A DNA stretch of 64,000 bases from positions 310,001-374,000 of the forward strand of contig NZ_JNLQ01000001.1 of the NCBI RefSeq assembly GCF_000703165.1, read 5' to 3'. The stretch is from Butyrivibrio sp. AE3004 (GTDB taxonomy: Bacteria; Bacillota; Clostridia; Lachnospirales; Lachnospiraceae). A model generated the notes under the pieces. That model was not told the origin of the DNA. It did no database searches and saw only the letters and a program-made list of their open reading frames with translations. This document shows positions 1-9,220 of this stretch, one piece after another (the first letter of the stretch is position 1; each line of letters opens with the position of its first letter). Position numbers and translations under genes: made by a program.

Positions 1-1060
1 CTTTATGAACACGTCTGATCACATTCTCAAGAGCCTCAGGATATACCTCATAATCCATCTGTGTCATTGGTGTCCCTTCCGGAACAGGCACTATTCCATC
101 ATGTCCATATGTAGTTCTTGTATAGTTTTGCAGGCCAAAGAAATCGTCATCCTTTATATATGGAATATAATGTACAAATTCTTCATCCCATTCTCTGTCT
201 GCTGCTTCCTTGCCACCCTCTATATACTGACAATCATGAAGAGACAACGTTATTCCGACTTTAATACCCGGATTGACAGCCTTTATCGCTGCTTTCGCTG
301 CCTGATGCGCTTTTATTACGATCATGTCTCCATTGGCATCGGTAGCCGAAACAAATGTATGTGGCTGAGGATCTCCAAATACTTTTGCATTTTCCATGGC
401 TGCCATCTTCATTTTTTCCATTGGATCAGAGAGATTAAGCCCTACCTGAACCTGGCCTTCCATTGAATCCTTTTCACTATTATCAGTGTGGTGTTCCTTA
501 CCTGCATCCCCTGCTGCAGCTGCCATTTTAGCCATCATCTGCTTTTTGAATCTTTCCATGAGGGCACCAATCTGCAATCTCATATTAGCTTCATTGATGG
601 TACAGATGTACTTGATGTCGTCTCCAAGCTGCTCCGTTACATACTTTGTGTAATTCGCAAACAGCTCCACTACATTTTCATTATCCCATCCCCCCTGCTT
701 GATCAGCCATATTGGGGATGTAAAATGCATGAGTGTAATAACAGGTTCGACTCCATTTTCCCTGCAGCATCTGATCACATTTCTATAATGCTCAATCTCT
801 TTTTCATCGAATTTACCCTGCTCCGGCTCAATACGTGCCCACTCGATTGAAAACCTATATGTATTAAGACCTGCATCGGCAAGCATCCTGATGTCTTCCT
901 CATATCTGTTATAGTGATCAACCGCATCAAGAGACGGCTCAACAAACTGGGAATATTCCATGTTCTCCATTATCCAGTAATCGGAGTTTGTATTGTTCCC
1001 TTCCACCTGGTGAGCTGCAGTTGATGCGCCAAGCATAAATCCTTTATCAAATTTTTTCAT
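1..1060 (-). CDS. GH1 family beta-glucosidase (C-terminus beyond window edge)
   Basis: Cytoplasmic glycosidase of family GH1, expected to hydrolyse beta-glucosides or 6-phospho-beta-glucosides. The start is the ATG at 1060 behind a GAGAGG ribosome site. The protein begins MKKFDKGFMLGASTAAHQVEG, the usual GH1 opening, followed by FSIEWARIEP and the acid/base segment TINEAN (TxNEP in most relatives, so Pro is replaced by Ala). An Ala/Lys/Met-rich loop follows TINEAN where most GH1 proteins are shorter. 353 codons are visible; the nucleophile (ENG) segment lies off the left edge. There is no signal peptide. It is the last visible gene of the 7130-to-1 operon, 45 bp downstream of the GH78 gene. 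Confidence 0.9.
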   Translation of the reverse strand, partial: MKKFDKGFMLGASTAAHQVEGNNTNSDYWIMENMEYSQFVEPSLDAVDHYNRYEEDIRMLADAGLNTYRFSIEWARIEPEQGKFDEKEIEHYRNVIRCCRENGVEPVITLMHFTSPIWLIKQGGWDNENVVELFANYTKYVTEQLGDDIKYICTINEANMRLQIGALMERFKKQMMAKMAAAAGDAGKEHHTDNSEKDSMEGQVQVGLNLSDPMEKMKMAAMENAKVFGDPQPHTFVSATDANGDMIVIKAHQAAKAAIKAVNPGIKVGITLSLHDCQYIEGGKEAADREWDEEFVHYIPYIKDDDFFGLQNYTRTTYGHDGIVPVPEGTPMTQMDYEVYPEALENVIRRVHK

Positions 1061-1105
1061 TTTAATTATCCTCTCATATATAAATGCATAGATTCCTAAG
1101 TACGT

Positions 1106-3370
1106 TTAAAAATCATAACTTCCGCTTAACAAAATAATCGGTTCCTGTCCCGGAAGTATAAGCTCTGCTTCCATTCCATCCGGTATTTCAAAATGATAGG
1201 AAAAAGAGTCTTTATCTTCCATATATCTCCATTCAGACACAACGCGTCCTTTTGGCGAATCATAGAATCCCTTGGCAAACTTTAGACTCTTATCCGGTAC
1301 AGGCCTTATTCTGACCTTTTCAAAATCATACTGAATACCCAAAACACCTGACAAAAGCCATCCGGAAACAGCTCCGTATGAATAGTGGTTCAGCGAATCA
1401 TGAACTGTGCCGTCTTCTCTGATACCATCCCAGGTCTCCCAGATGGTTGTGGCACCTTTATCAACTGCATACAGCCATGATGGATAACCCTTTTGCAAAA
1501 GAAGTCTGTATGCAGTATCCACATATCCAAAATCTGATAAAACACTACAAAGGAACGGTGTCGATAAAAAGCCTGTATTCAGGTGGTAATCATTTTTGAT
1601 CACCAGCTCATTAAGGTCCCTCGCCGCATCCCTGGCCTCTTCATCAGAAAGCAGCCCTAAAGCAAGAGGTCTTACATACTCGCACTGTCTCTCAGATCTT
1701 ATGTGTCCATCCTTTAATACCAGATATCTGTACGCACTTTTTACCTTCTCTGATATCTGCTTATAACGGGCACAGTCTTCCTCCTTCCCTAATATATCTG
1801 CTATTTGGGAAAGGATTCCTGATGAATATGCATAATAAGCTGTTGCAACTTCCGGCTGCCCGTTCTTAAAAGCAGCCATCATAGTCTTCATAACATCTGC
1901 TCCAGGCTCGCACCATTCGCCATAATCCATTCCGGTGTCAATTATGTATTTCCTATATGGATTCTTTCCAAACCGGTTTTTTAGCTTGCTTTTCCCGGCT
2001 CTTTCCCCAAGAAAATCCACCCATTTTTTCATCATCTCATAATTATCTGAGAGAATAGTTTTATCCCCATACACTCTGTAAAGATTCCACGGGACAATTA
2101 CCGACGCATCTCCCCATCCAACTGACGCAGAAAACATCTCTGCTATCTTTCCCGGCTCAGAATTCTTAGGGCATATATATGCCATTTTCCCGTCTTCATG
2201 CTGACTGAGCCTGACATTCGCAAGCCATTTTTCATAAACATCCCTGCAGTCCATCAGATATGTGCCTGTCTTTACAAAAACAGCTGCATCGCCGGTCCAG
2301 CCTGCCCTCTCTCTTGTGGGACAGTCTGTAGGAATATCACAGAAATTTGACTTCATTGACCATAGGCTGTTATTAAAAAGCTTATTAACTGCTGTGTCGC
2401 CGCACTCAAAACCTGCCGTAACCTTCATATCCGAATAAACTGCGATACTTTTTATGCTTATCTTTTCAAGAGGAATATCCGTTATGACCTTTGCATATCT
2501 GAACCCAAATATTGAAAAATGCGGTCTGAACTCATTTCTTCCCCGTCTGCAGATATAGTTAATTTCCTGCCTTATTCCACCCGACTTATTTCTGTCCCCG
2601 GGCTGAAAATTGGCGATTGTAAAGTTTCCGTTTTCATCAAGTGTCTCCCCATGAATGAGAGTTATCTTTTCCCCTCCCATGGCATCTTCAATGACAAAAG
2701 ATGTATATCCTGCCAGATTCTGTCCAAAGTCATATACGTTTTCACCGTTAGGTGTTTGTAAGAGTTTTCCTTCAAATGCCTCATGTTCTGTTATAAAAGG
2801 TGCAGACTGGCTTATAAGATTATCTAATGAAAAATCCAGGACTCTTGCCTTATGCCAATCCTTAGTTTCTTTTCCGGCATCAAAATTCTCTCCAAGCTCA
2901 AGATCGGTAAGAAGAATAGCTCCGTCTTCACAGGCATCCCAGTTTTCATCTGTTACAAGAATCGGGTCATCCTCCTTCTCATCCGCGAATATTGCACATA
3001 GAAAAGAAATATCGCTGCCATACAGATTACGAACACCATCTATTCCATTACATCCTCTGTACCAGCCATCTCCCAGCAAGGCAGTTATCTCATTTTCTCC
3101 ATCCCGCAACAATGCTGTTATGTCATATTCCTGATATTGAAGCCTCTTATCATAGGAATCGCATCCGGGCATAAGCCGTCCTTTTGTTATTTCCTGCCCG
3201 TTTATTTTAACCTCATAAACACCATGGGCTGTAGCATAGAGCACAGCTTTATCACATGTACAGGAAAACTTTTGTCTTAGATATCCTGCACCTTTACGGA
3301 CTTCCGGTTTTGTTTCCTTCTCCGGTGTTATCCATTTTGACTTATAAAAAATAGTTTGCTTAGTATTCAT
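1106..3370 (-). CDS. GH78 alpha-L-rhamnosidase
   Basis: Intracellular alpha-L-rhamnosidase, expected to remove terminal rhamnose from plant glycosides or oligosaccharides. It has 754 aa and no signal peptide. The N-terminal half carries beta-sandwich domains (GHG-VYEVKINGQ near residue 50, YDFGQNLAGY near 214). The (alpha/alpha)6 catalytic domain starts near 340 with DCPTRERAGWTGDA at 349-362, holding the family's acidic residues (E354, D361), and later TTIWETWDG. Length is slightly short for the family. Its ATG overlaps the GH2 stop by 4 bp, so translation is probably coupled. Confidence 0.92.
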   Translation of the reverse strand: MNTKQTIFYKSKWITPEKETKPEVRKGAGYLRQKFSCTCDKAVLYATAHGVYEVKINGQEITKGRLMPGCDSYDKRLQYQEYDITALLRDGENEITALLGDGWYRGCNGIDGVRNLYGSDISFLCAIFADEKEDDPILVTDENWDACEDGAILLTDLELGENFDAGKETKDWHKARVLDFSLDNLISQSAPFITEHEAFEGKLLQTPNGENVYDFGQNLAGYTSFVIEDAMGGEKITLIHGETLDENGNFTIANFQPGDRNKSGGIRQEINYICRRGRNEFRPHFSIFGFRYAKVITDIPLEKISIKSIAVYSDMKVTAGFECGDTAVNKLFNNSLWSMKSNFCDIPTDCPTRERAGWTGDAAVFVKTGTYLMDCRDVYEKWLANVRLSQHEDGKMAYICPKNSEPGKIAEMFSASVGWGDASVIVPWNLYRVYGDKTILSDNYEMMKKWVDFLGERAGKSKLKNRFGKNPYRKYIIDTGMDYGEWCEPGADVMKTMMAAFKNGQPEVATAYYAYSSGILSQIADILGKEEDCARYKQISEKVKSAYRYLVLKDGHIRSERQCEYVRPLALGLLSDEEARDAARDLNELVIKNDYHLNTGFLSTPFLCSVLSDFGYVDTAYRLLLQKGYPSWLYAVDKGATTIWETWDGIREDGTVHDSLNHYSYGAVSGWLLSGVLGIQYDFEKVRIRPVPDKSLKFAKGFYDSPKGRVVSEWRYMEDKDSFSYHFEIPDGMEAELILPGQEPIILLSGSYDF

Positions 3371-5571
3371 ATCTTCCTTATTTTCAGAAGTGCCGCTGAT
3401 ATTGCCTGCACTTCTTCTGAATCTGTATCCATACCGCCCTGTTGAAGGAGCTTAACAAGTGGCTGCCTTGCTATCATCTGTTGCATTGCCTCTGAAATCC
3501 TAACACCTTCGCCCATTCCTCCGGCCGTTTCTTTTTTCATGGAAGCCATTATATGATCAATTATCGCCTTACCCTCAGTGACAGCCTGTATTTCTGCCAT
3601 TGTGCTGTTGATGGAAAGATAACCTTCTTTTTCTTCTATCCCTGCCGGAACGTCAAACCAGTTTTTGACCTTTTTATCCGGAGCAAAATATAAAGGATTA
3701 GGCTCAGAAACCTTTTTTATCTCCATCTCGTCAGAGAATATTCCTGATACAGCTTTAATACTATGTGTTCCGCTTATTGTAACTTTAAACTTAAATACAT
3801 GTTCTCCGTTTTTAGTAGCATACTTTTCACCATCAACATATAGTGTTATTGACTTTTGGTTGGAATATACTTTAATCTCTGTTTCTTCTTCAATTCTGTC
3901 ATGGTATCTTCTTCCGCACAGGTGAACAAATGGCTCATCTGACCACCAGGCCTTATATATGTAATACGCATCCTTTTTTTGCTTTCTGTCAAAGGTAATC
4001 ACACCCTTATGGTTCTTACCGGGATCTCCTGCTTCGTTTCTGCCTGCGGCTGCAAACTCAAACATATTCCACAGATATGTTCCCCATATATATGGTCTAG
4101 CAGCAAACATCTCAAGCATATGCTCATGATAGAGCGCCTGATAACTTTCGGTGTAATCACCTTTTTCAGGCTTTGGAGACTGAAGATCTATAACAGCATC
4201 CGCACCATACTCTGTCAGTCCAATAGCCACATCAGGATGATTCTTATGGAACTCATCAAACCACCTGTCATTATCCTCCATTTCTCCTACATACCAGCCG
4301 TAATAAAGGTTGTAACCCCTGATATCAGGCAACGTCACCAGAGGAGAATCCGTCTCAAGCAAAAACAGATTTGCCATTGCAGAGTACCTTGCAGGATCCA
4401 TCTCATGTACCATATCGTTTAGAATCCTGTGATTTTCCATTAAATCCTCTGTTATTCCCTGAAGGGTGATTTCATTGGAAAGTGCCCAGCACATGATGGA
4501 TGCATGGTTATAATTCTGTACTATAAGCTCCTTCATCTGCGAAATTGTATTTTCTCTCCCTGCATCCATATGGACCGTAATATATGGAATCTCTGCCCAT
4601 ACAACAATGCCCTTTTCATCACACAGATCATAGAAATACCGGTCATGCTGATAATGTGCAAGACGAATGGAGTTGGCCCCCATTGAAAGGATAAGGTCAA
4701 TATCTTCCTCATGCATCTTACGGGTAAGTGCATTTCCAACACCCTCTCTGTCCTGATGCCTTGATACGCCATGGAGAGGATAGCTCTTGCCATTTAGAAA
4801 AAATCCCTTCTTAGCATCCACTGAGAACTCCCTTACTCCGAACCTGTCATATATCCTGTCGCACTCTTTTTCGTCATCAAAAAGTGTAGCAGTTATGTTG
4901 TATAAATAGGGGTCTGCCATCCCGTTCCAGAGGTGAACGTCAGCTATCATGAATTTTCCGTGTACCATTTTTCTGCCATCAATTTCCATCACAGGGAATT
5001 TCTGTTCAGAAACACCATCAACAGATATGAGAACACTGTCACCACCATTCACATAAGCTTTTATTTCTATTTCAGCATCATCTCCAATAATCCTTGGCGT
5101 TACATACAGCCCATTTGTACCGTAATAATCCAGATCAAAATGCTTTTCATCTACTATTACCATGTACACATCTCTGTATATACCGCCGTAGAATGTGAAA
5201 TCAGCTCTCTGCGGATAAACATCTCCATTAGGTTCATTTGAAACATGAACTTGAATAAGGTTCTCATCTTGTAAAAAATCGGTAATATCTACTCTGAAAG
5301 TCGAATACCCTCCATCATGAGCTGCTATTTCTTTTTCGCCCCAAAAAACTTTACAGGAAGAATTAACTCCCCTGAACTCTATGTAGACACGCTCACCATA
5401 ATTAAATACAGGCCTGCCAAATGTTTTCTCATAAATGCATGTACCTCTGTAGTACTGTTCGGGTCCGGTCTGCCCATCAACCGCATTCCAGGTATGGGGA
5501 AGGGAGATTTCCTGTTTCTTTCCTTCTTTAACAAATATCCATTTATCATTCCAAAGAGTTGTTGTCCTCAT
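3367..5571 (-). CDS. GH2 family beta-galactosidase/beta-glucuronidase-type glycosidase
   Basis: Cytoplasmic GH2 enzyme, 734 aa. A sugar-binding jelly roll (HTWN near 27, YYRG near 41) is followed by an Ig-like domain and a TIM barrel. The acid/base Glu is E367 in WALSNEI and the nucleophile E454 in GLTEYGAD. The substrate cannot be told from sequence; a beta-galactosidase fits the neighbours best. The last ~75 residues form an unusual helical, Met/Gln/Lys-rich tail (around MASMKKETAGG) not typical of GH2. It overlaps the transporter stop by 4 bp and the GH78 start by 4 bp. Confidence 0.9.
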   Translation of the reverse strand: MRTTTLWNDKWIFVKEGKKQEISLPHTWNAVDGQTGPEQYYRGTCIYEKTFGRPVFNYGERVYIEFRGVNSSCKVFWGEKEIAAHDGGYSTFRVDITDFLQDENLIQVHVSNEPNGDVYPQRADFTFYGGIYRDVYMVIVDEKHFDLDYYGTNGLYVTPRIIGDDAEIEIKAYVNGGDSVLISVDGVSEQKFPVMEIDGRKMVHGKFMIADVHLWNGMADPYLYNITATLFDDEKECDRIYDRFGVREFSVDAKKGFFLNGKSYPLHGVSRHQDREGVGNALTRKMHEEDIDLILSMGANSIRLAHYQHDRYFYDLCDEKGIVVWAEIPYITVHMDAGRENTISQMKELIVQNYNHASIMCWALSNEITLQGITEDLMENHRILNDMVHEMDPARYSAMANLFLLETDSPLVTLPDIRGYNLYYGWYVGEMEDNDRWFDEFHKNHPDVAIGLTEYGADAVIDLQSPKPEKGDYTESYQALYHEHMLEMFAARPYIWGTYLWNMFEFAAAGRNEAGDPGKNHKGVITFDRKQKKDAYYIYKAWWSDEPFVHLCGRRYHDRIEEETEIKVYSNQKSITLYVDGEKYATKNGEHVFKFKVTISGTHSIKAVSGIFSDEMEIKKVSEPNPLYFAPDKKVKNWFDVPAGIEEKEGYLSINSTMAEIQAVTEGKAIIDHIMASMKKETAGGMGEGVRISEAMQQMIARQPLVKLLQQGGMDTDSEEVQAISAALLKIRKI

Positions 5572-7130
5572 AATGCCCTCAATATCTTTCCTTCTTCATC
5601 GCGTTTTAGTTCATATTCATTCTGCATCTGTGCAGCTTTTTTATTCGAGATATTTTTCTGGATTTCTTCCATTTTTTCATAGGTGATTGCAGAGTTCTTC
5701 ATTGCAGCCAAAGTACATATCCAGCCAACGATTGGAAAGCCTATCATTAGAAGTACTGTCATTAGTTTGACTCCCCATGTTAAAGGATCTCCCTGCTGAG
5801 GAGCAGTTGTTGTATACCCTATAAGTCCAACGCACAGAGTCGCAATAGTAGCGCCAAATGAAGATACAATCTTATCTACGAAGCTGTAGGTCGCTGAAAC
5901 TGTTGCCGGCATGTACTTTCCTGAGCGGTCCATTTCATAATCAACAACATCCATTCTCAAGTGGCTTGTTGCAACGGAAACAACCATTTTTACAGCATTG
6001 TTACCAAAGTTAAATAGCACATATATTACTGCCATCAAAATCGCACCTGTAGTAATATTTCCACCGAGTATGCCTCCTACCAGCTGCGTCGGTGCAAAAA
6101 GCAAATACGCAGCATATGCTATGTTCATCCCGATACAAATCTGCGTCCATCTGATCATTACTGCGCGGCTTCCCTTTTTCCCGGCAATCTTTGCTCCGAT
6201 AATGGCAAATATAATGGATGGAAGCATTGCAGCTGCTGATAGAATTGAAGAAATCGCCATTGAACCAATCATAATTCCGTTAAGCATTGTCGATACAACT
6301 GCAGCTGATCCTATAGTCTGAGCAAGCTTATCCGAAGTCGCTGCCACAATAAATCTCTGAAGTTCCTTATTGTCCTTTATAAGTGCGACCATATCTTTAA
6401 TGCCAGGTTTTGTATCAGATGAATCTGCAGACTTTATGCCCTCAAAATTTTCAGGAATGTCATATGGAGCTATTCCGATACATGCAAGAATGTAGAAAAA
6501 CAATGATACGATAATTACTACAGCATTGTATGTTCCAAAATATTCTGTTCCCTGAATATTATTGAATCTTGGAAGAATCACAGCTGATGCAACTACGCCC
6601 ATTATCATTGGAAGCAGGTATGCATAAGCCGTGCTCCACACCCCGATTGTAGGTCTTTGCTTGGGATCGTTCGTAAGAATACTCATGTTGATCTGTCCGG
6701 CTATGCTGACAAATGTATAACCGATAATATATATTGCGTAACACAGGATAAAATATGCGATACCTCTTCCTCCGGCTAGTTCGAGCTTTGGTCCAATGTT
6801 ACACATAAGAGTTGTGGAAAGAGCCATTATCAACCATCCAAACATTATTGAAAAACGCACCTTTCCAAATTTTGAATTAAATCGTTCAAGAAAATATGCG
6901 ATTATCGGATCTGTTATTCCATCAAGTAACCTTGATCCCGTAATGACAAGTCCTGTTACAGCAACCAAAATCCCGAAGTTTGCATTTCCGATGTAAGTTG
7001 CTCCGTTCATAAGCAGATAGAATGCCATCTGCCCGGCTCCCGTCATCATAGCTAGAGCTATATGCCAAGTCTTGGCTTTTTTATACATAACACCATTTTC
7101 TTCTCTTATCAGAGAGTTGTTTTTTGCCAT
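5568..7130 (-). CDS. GPH-family sugar:cation symporter (MFS_2, melibiose-carrier type)
   Basis: First gene of the glycoside operon. It is a 520-aa polytopic membrane protein of the glycoside-pentoside-hexuronide:cation symporter family. The family signature region is visible at GSRLLDGITDPIIAYFLERFNS (near residues 65-85), where the conserved Asp residues bind the coupling cation. About twelve hydrophobic segments and a charged cytoplasmic tail follow. It probably imports the di- or oligosaccharide that the GH2, GH78 and GH1 enzymes dismantle inside the cell. The following gene starts inside its stop codon (ATGA overlap). Confidence 0.9.
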   Translation of the reverse strand: MAKNNSLIREENGVMYKKAKTWHIALAMMTGAGQMAFYLLMNGATYIGNANFGILVAVTGLVITGSRLLDGITDPIIAYFLERFNSKFGKVRFSIMFGWLIMALSTTLMCNIGPKLELAGGRGIAYFILCYAIYIIGYTFVSIAGQINMSILTNDPKQRPTIGVWSTAYAYLLPMIMGVVASAVILPRFNNIQGTEYFGTYNAVVIIVSLFFYILACIGIAPYDIPENFEGIKSADSSDTKPGIKDMVALIKDNKELQRFIVAATSDKLAQTIGSAAVVSTMLNGIMIGSMAISSILSAAAMLPSIIFAIIGAKIAGKKGSRAVMIRWTQICIGMNIAYAAYLLFAPTQLVGGILGGNITTGAILMAVIYVLFNFGNNAVKMVVSVATSHLRMDVVDYEMDRSGKYMPATVSATYSFVDKIVSSFGATIATLCVGLIGYTTTAPQQGDPLTWGVKLMTVLLMIGFPIVGWICTLAAMKNSAITYEKMEEIQKNISNKKAAQMQNEYELKRDEEGKILRAL

Positions 7131-7214
7131 CTGTATTCCCCTTTCAATTACTGGTCTTTTATTGACGAAAGCTTTCCTTCTTAGGCAATACTATCATTTG
7201 ACGACGATTGTAGT

Positions 7215-7249
7215 TAGTATTATTTTATTATTAGTAGTATTATTTTATT
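7215..7249. promoter_or_regulatory. 15-bp direct repeat, candidate AraC-family operator
   Basis: TAGTATTATTTTATT occurs at 7215-7229 and again at 7235-7249, 20 bp start to start, in the gap between the divergent symporter and AraC genes. Two directly repeated half-sites about two helical turns apart are the usual layout of AraC-family operators. The repeat is A/T-rich, so a chance or slippage origin is possible. Confidence 0.4.
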
Positions 7250-7277
7250 CTTTTTATGAATAGTGGAAGGAGCCGCT

Positions 7278-8480
7278 ATGGATTACGCTTTGTTTCAAAC
7301 AATTCTTGAAAATATATTGGGCATCGCCTGTGAAGATGTTACAGACATGTCCTCTTCACTTGAAATTTTCGAGAAAAAAAATTGCTTTAGCAGCCATCTT
7401 CAACCCATGTTTACAAAAGATGCCCTTCATTACCTCTTAAACGCATCAAATCCGGATACCATATACGAGATCATTGATTCCATCGGTGTCTGCGCTTGCT
7501 TTTTTGAATTCACAAATCATAGATTCATTCTCGGTCCCTACGTGAAAGATGAGTATTCTGATATTAAAACAGAAACTATTTTGGCTCAGTATAATGAACC
7601 TTCCTCCAAATCAATACCATTAAAACTGTACTATACAGGATTTCCGATCTGTTATACCGATCAGCTCACAAAAATCATAAATAACTGTATTGTCTCTTTT
7701 GCTCCGGAAATAACAGAATACTCATACAGACGTTTATCGGGTTTTATTCAGGACGAAACTGAAACTTTTGACGCTCAGGAATACAAAGAAAAGAACTATA
7801 GTGAGATTTATAAAAGATACGATTCTGAAAAAAGATTTCTTTCAATGATAAAAAATGGCGATACGGAAAATCTGCTATCTGCTTTTAGTGCCATGAAATC
7901 AGGTAATCCACTGACTGCGTTTCCAAAAGAGACTATGTCTTACTATGCTTCCGGATCCGGAATTGCCATTCTTCGCGCACTTTCCAGAAAAGCCGCTGAA
8001 GAATCCGGGCTTTCTGTTATCACGATCGATACCATAACACAAAAATATATTCAGCTCAGCACAAAAGCAGCAAACCGCGACCTTCAGACAAAATATCTTA
8101 CGGATATGATAAAAGAGCTAACTGAAGCCGTTCATGACTATCGTTTATCTACAGGAGGACACTCTCCGGCGATACAAAAAGCCCTTGAATACATCAGTCT
8201 TAATCTCAGCGAAAAGATATCATCGGAAGATATTGCAAGAGAAGCAAACATCTCTGTTTCATATCTTCTTAAAATCTTTAAAGAAGAAATCGGAGATACT
8301 GTTACAGGATACATTGCCAAAAAAAGATGTCAAAAAGCCGCTGAGCTCCTTAGAGAGTCATCACTCCCAATTCAGGAAATCAGCAGCTTTGTAGGCTACC
8401 CAGACAACAACTATTTTGTCAAAGTTTTTAAAAGAATCTATTCTGTTTCCCCTTCTGTATACAGAAGCAGGAAGGACTAA
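7278..8480 (+). CDS. AraC family transcriptional regulator
   Basis: 400-aa regulator divergent from the glycoside operon and probably its activator. The ATG at 7278 is chosen because AGGAG lies 6 bp upstream; a GTG at 7263 would sit inside that ribosome site. The N-terminal ~290 residues are an effector/sensing region with no motif I recognise. The C-terminal ~100 residues hold the two AraC helix-turn-helix motifs (SEDIAREANISVSYLLKIFK and IQEISSFVGYPDNNYFVKVF). Its 3' end overlaps the convergent kinase-like gene by 4 bp. Confidence 0.93.
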   Translation: MDYALFQTILENILGIACEDVTDMSSSLEIFEKKNCFSSHLQPMFTKDALHYLLNASNPDTIYEIIDSIGVCACFFEFTNHRFILGPYVKDEYSDIKTETILAQYNEPSSKSIPLKLYYTGFPICYTDQLTKIINNCIVSFAPEITEYSYRRLSGFIQDETETFDAQEYKEKNYSEIYKRYDSEKRFLSMIKNGDTENLLSAFSAMKSGNPLTAFPKETMSYYASGSGIAILRALSRKAAEESGLSVITIDTITQKYIQLSTKAANRDLQTKYLTDMIKELTEAVHDYRLSTGGHSPAIQKALEYISLNLSEKISSEDIAREANISVSYLLKIFKEEIGDTVTGYIAKKRCQKAAELLRESSLPIQEISSFVGYPDNNYFVKVFKRIYSVSPSVYRSRKD

Positions 8481-9199
8481 GCAACTCCCATGACAATATA
8501 CATTACATATATTGAAAGAGTGCTTACCACCGGAACAGTCACAGTATCATAACCATTTTTCGTTACAAGCTCAGTTATAGCCGCGAGTGGTGCTGCCACC
8601 ATAACGGCAGGAATGCATATTTCAAGAGGAACATTGCCAACTATCAAAAGACTTGCTATTCCAAAAATGAAGGCAATAAAAGACATGGCTGCTGTACCCT
8701 CCCAGCTCTTTTTATGATCAACGCGCTTAAAACGCAGCACCTTATGCTTTCCAAATCTTTTTCCAATAAGAGCTGCCGCTGCATCACCGAATCCCCACAT
8801 GAGAATTGCTGCTACTGCAAGCTCTTTTCTTCCAATAATTCCCCAACTGAGAATAATGATCAGTGACATAGTTCCAAATAGCTGAAGAAGACTTGATTTA
8901 AGCTCCCCGGGCCGTCTCTCAGACATCAACGCTGTGAATTTTTCATTCTTACTTGATATAAGCATCCCCGGATACATCATCAGTATCACTACGATTGGAA
9001 TGATAGCAGCCGCAGTCCATTCCTGTGCTGCATAGATCATCACTATAACTGATGAGAATGCCACGAAATGAAAAAGCTTCCTAAACAGTTCTTTGGGTAA
9101 TTTTACAATTCGATTGACCCCAAAAAGCAATGCAGCAACAGAAAACATATAAATCAGAAAGTACTTTAGTCCGTTTAAAACATCAAATAATATCACCAT
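8477..9199 (-). CDS. Phytol/dolichol kinase-like (CTP-dependent polyprenol kinase superfamily) membrane protein
   Basis: 240-aa integral membrane protein with about seven hydrophobic segments. The pattern GFGDAAAALIGKRFGKHK followed by KKSWEGTAAM is the hallmark shared by phytol kinases, dolichol kinases and related CTP-dependent lipid kinases (also resembling CDP-diglyceride synthases). It probably phosphorylates a prenol or lipid alcohol at the membrane; the substrate is unknown. It ends convergently with the AraC gene and lies 21 bp downstream of the MATE gene, so it is probably co-transcribed with it. Confidence 0.75.
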   Translation of the reverse strand: MVILFDVLNGLKYFLIYMFSVAALLFGVNRIVKLPKELFRKLFHFVAFSSVIVMIYAAQEWTAAAIIPIVVILMMYPGMLISSKNEKFTALMSERRPGELKSSLLQLFGTMSLIIILSWGIIGRKELAVAAILMWGFGDAAAALIGKRFGKHKVLRFKRVDHKKSWEGTAAMSFIAFIFGIASLLIVGNVPLEICIPAVMVAAPLAAITELVTKNGYDTVTVPVVSTLSIYVMYIVMGVA

Positions 9200-9220
9200 T
9201 TGTCGATACCTCTCTCAATA

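Noticed and set aside
5..850. Two plus-strand frames at the left edge
   Set aside because: Antisense to the GH1 gene, whose minus-strand frame is continuous with all landmarks.
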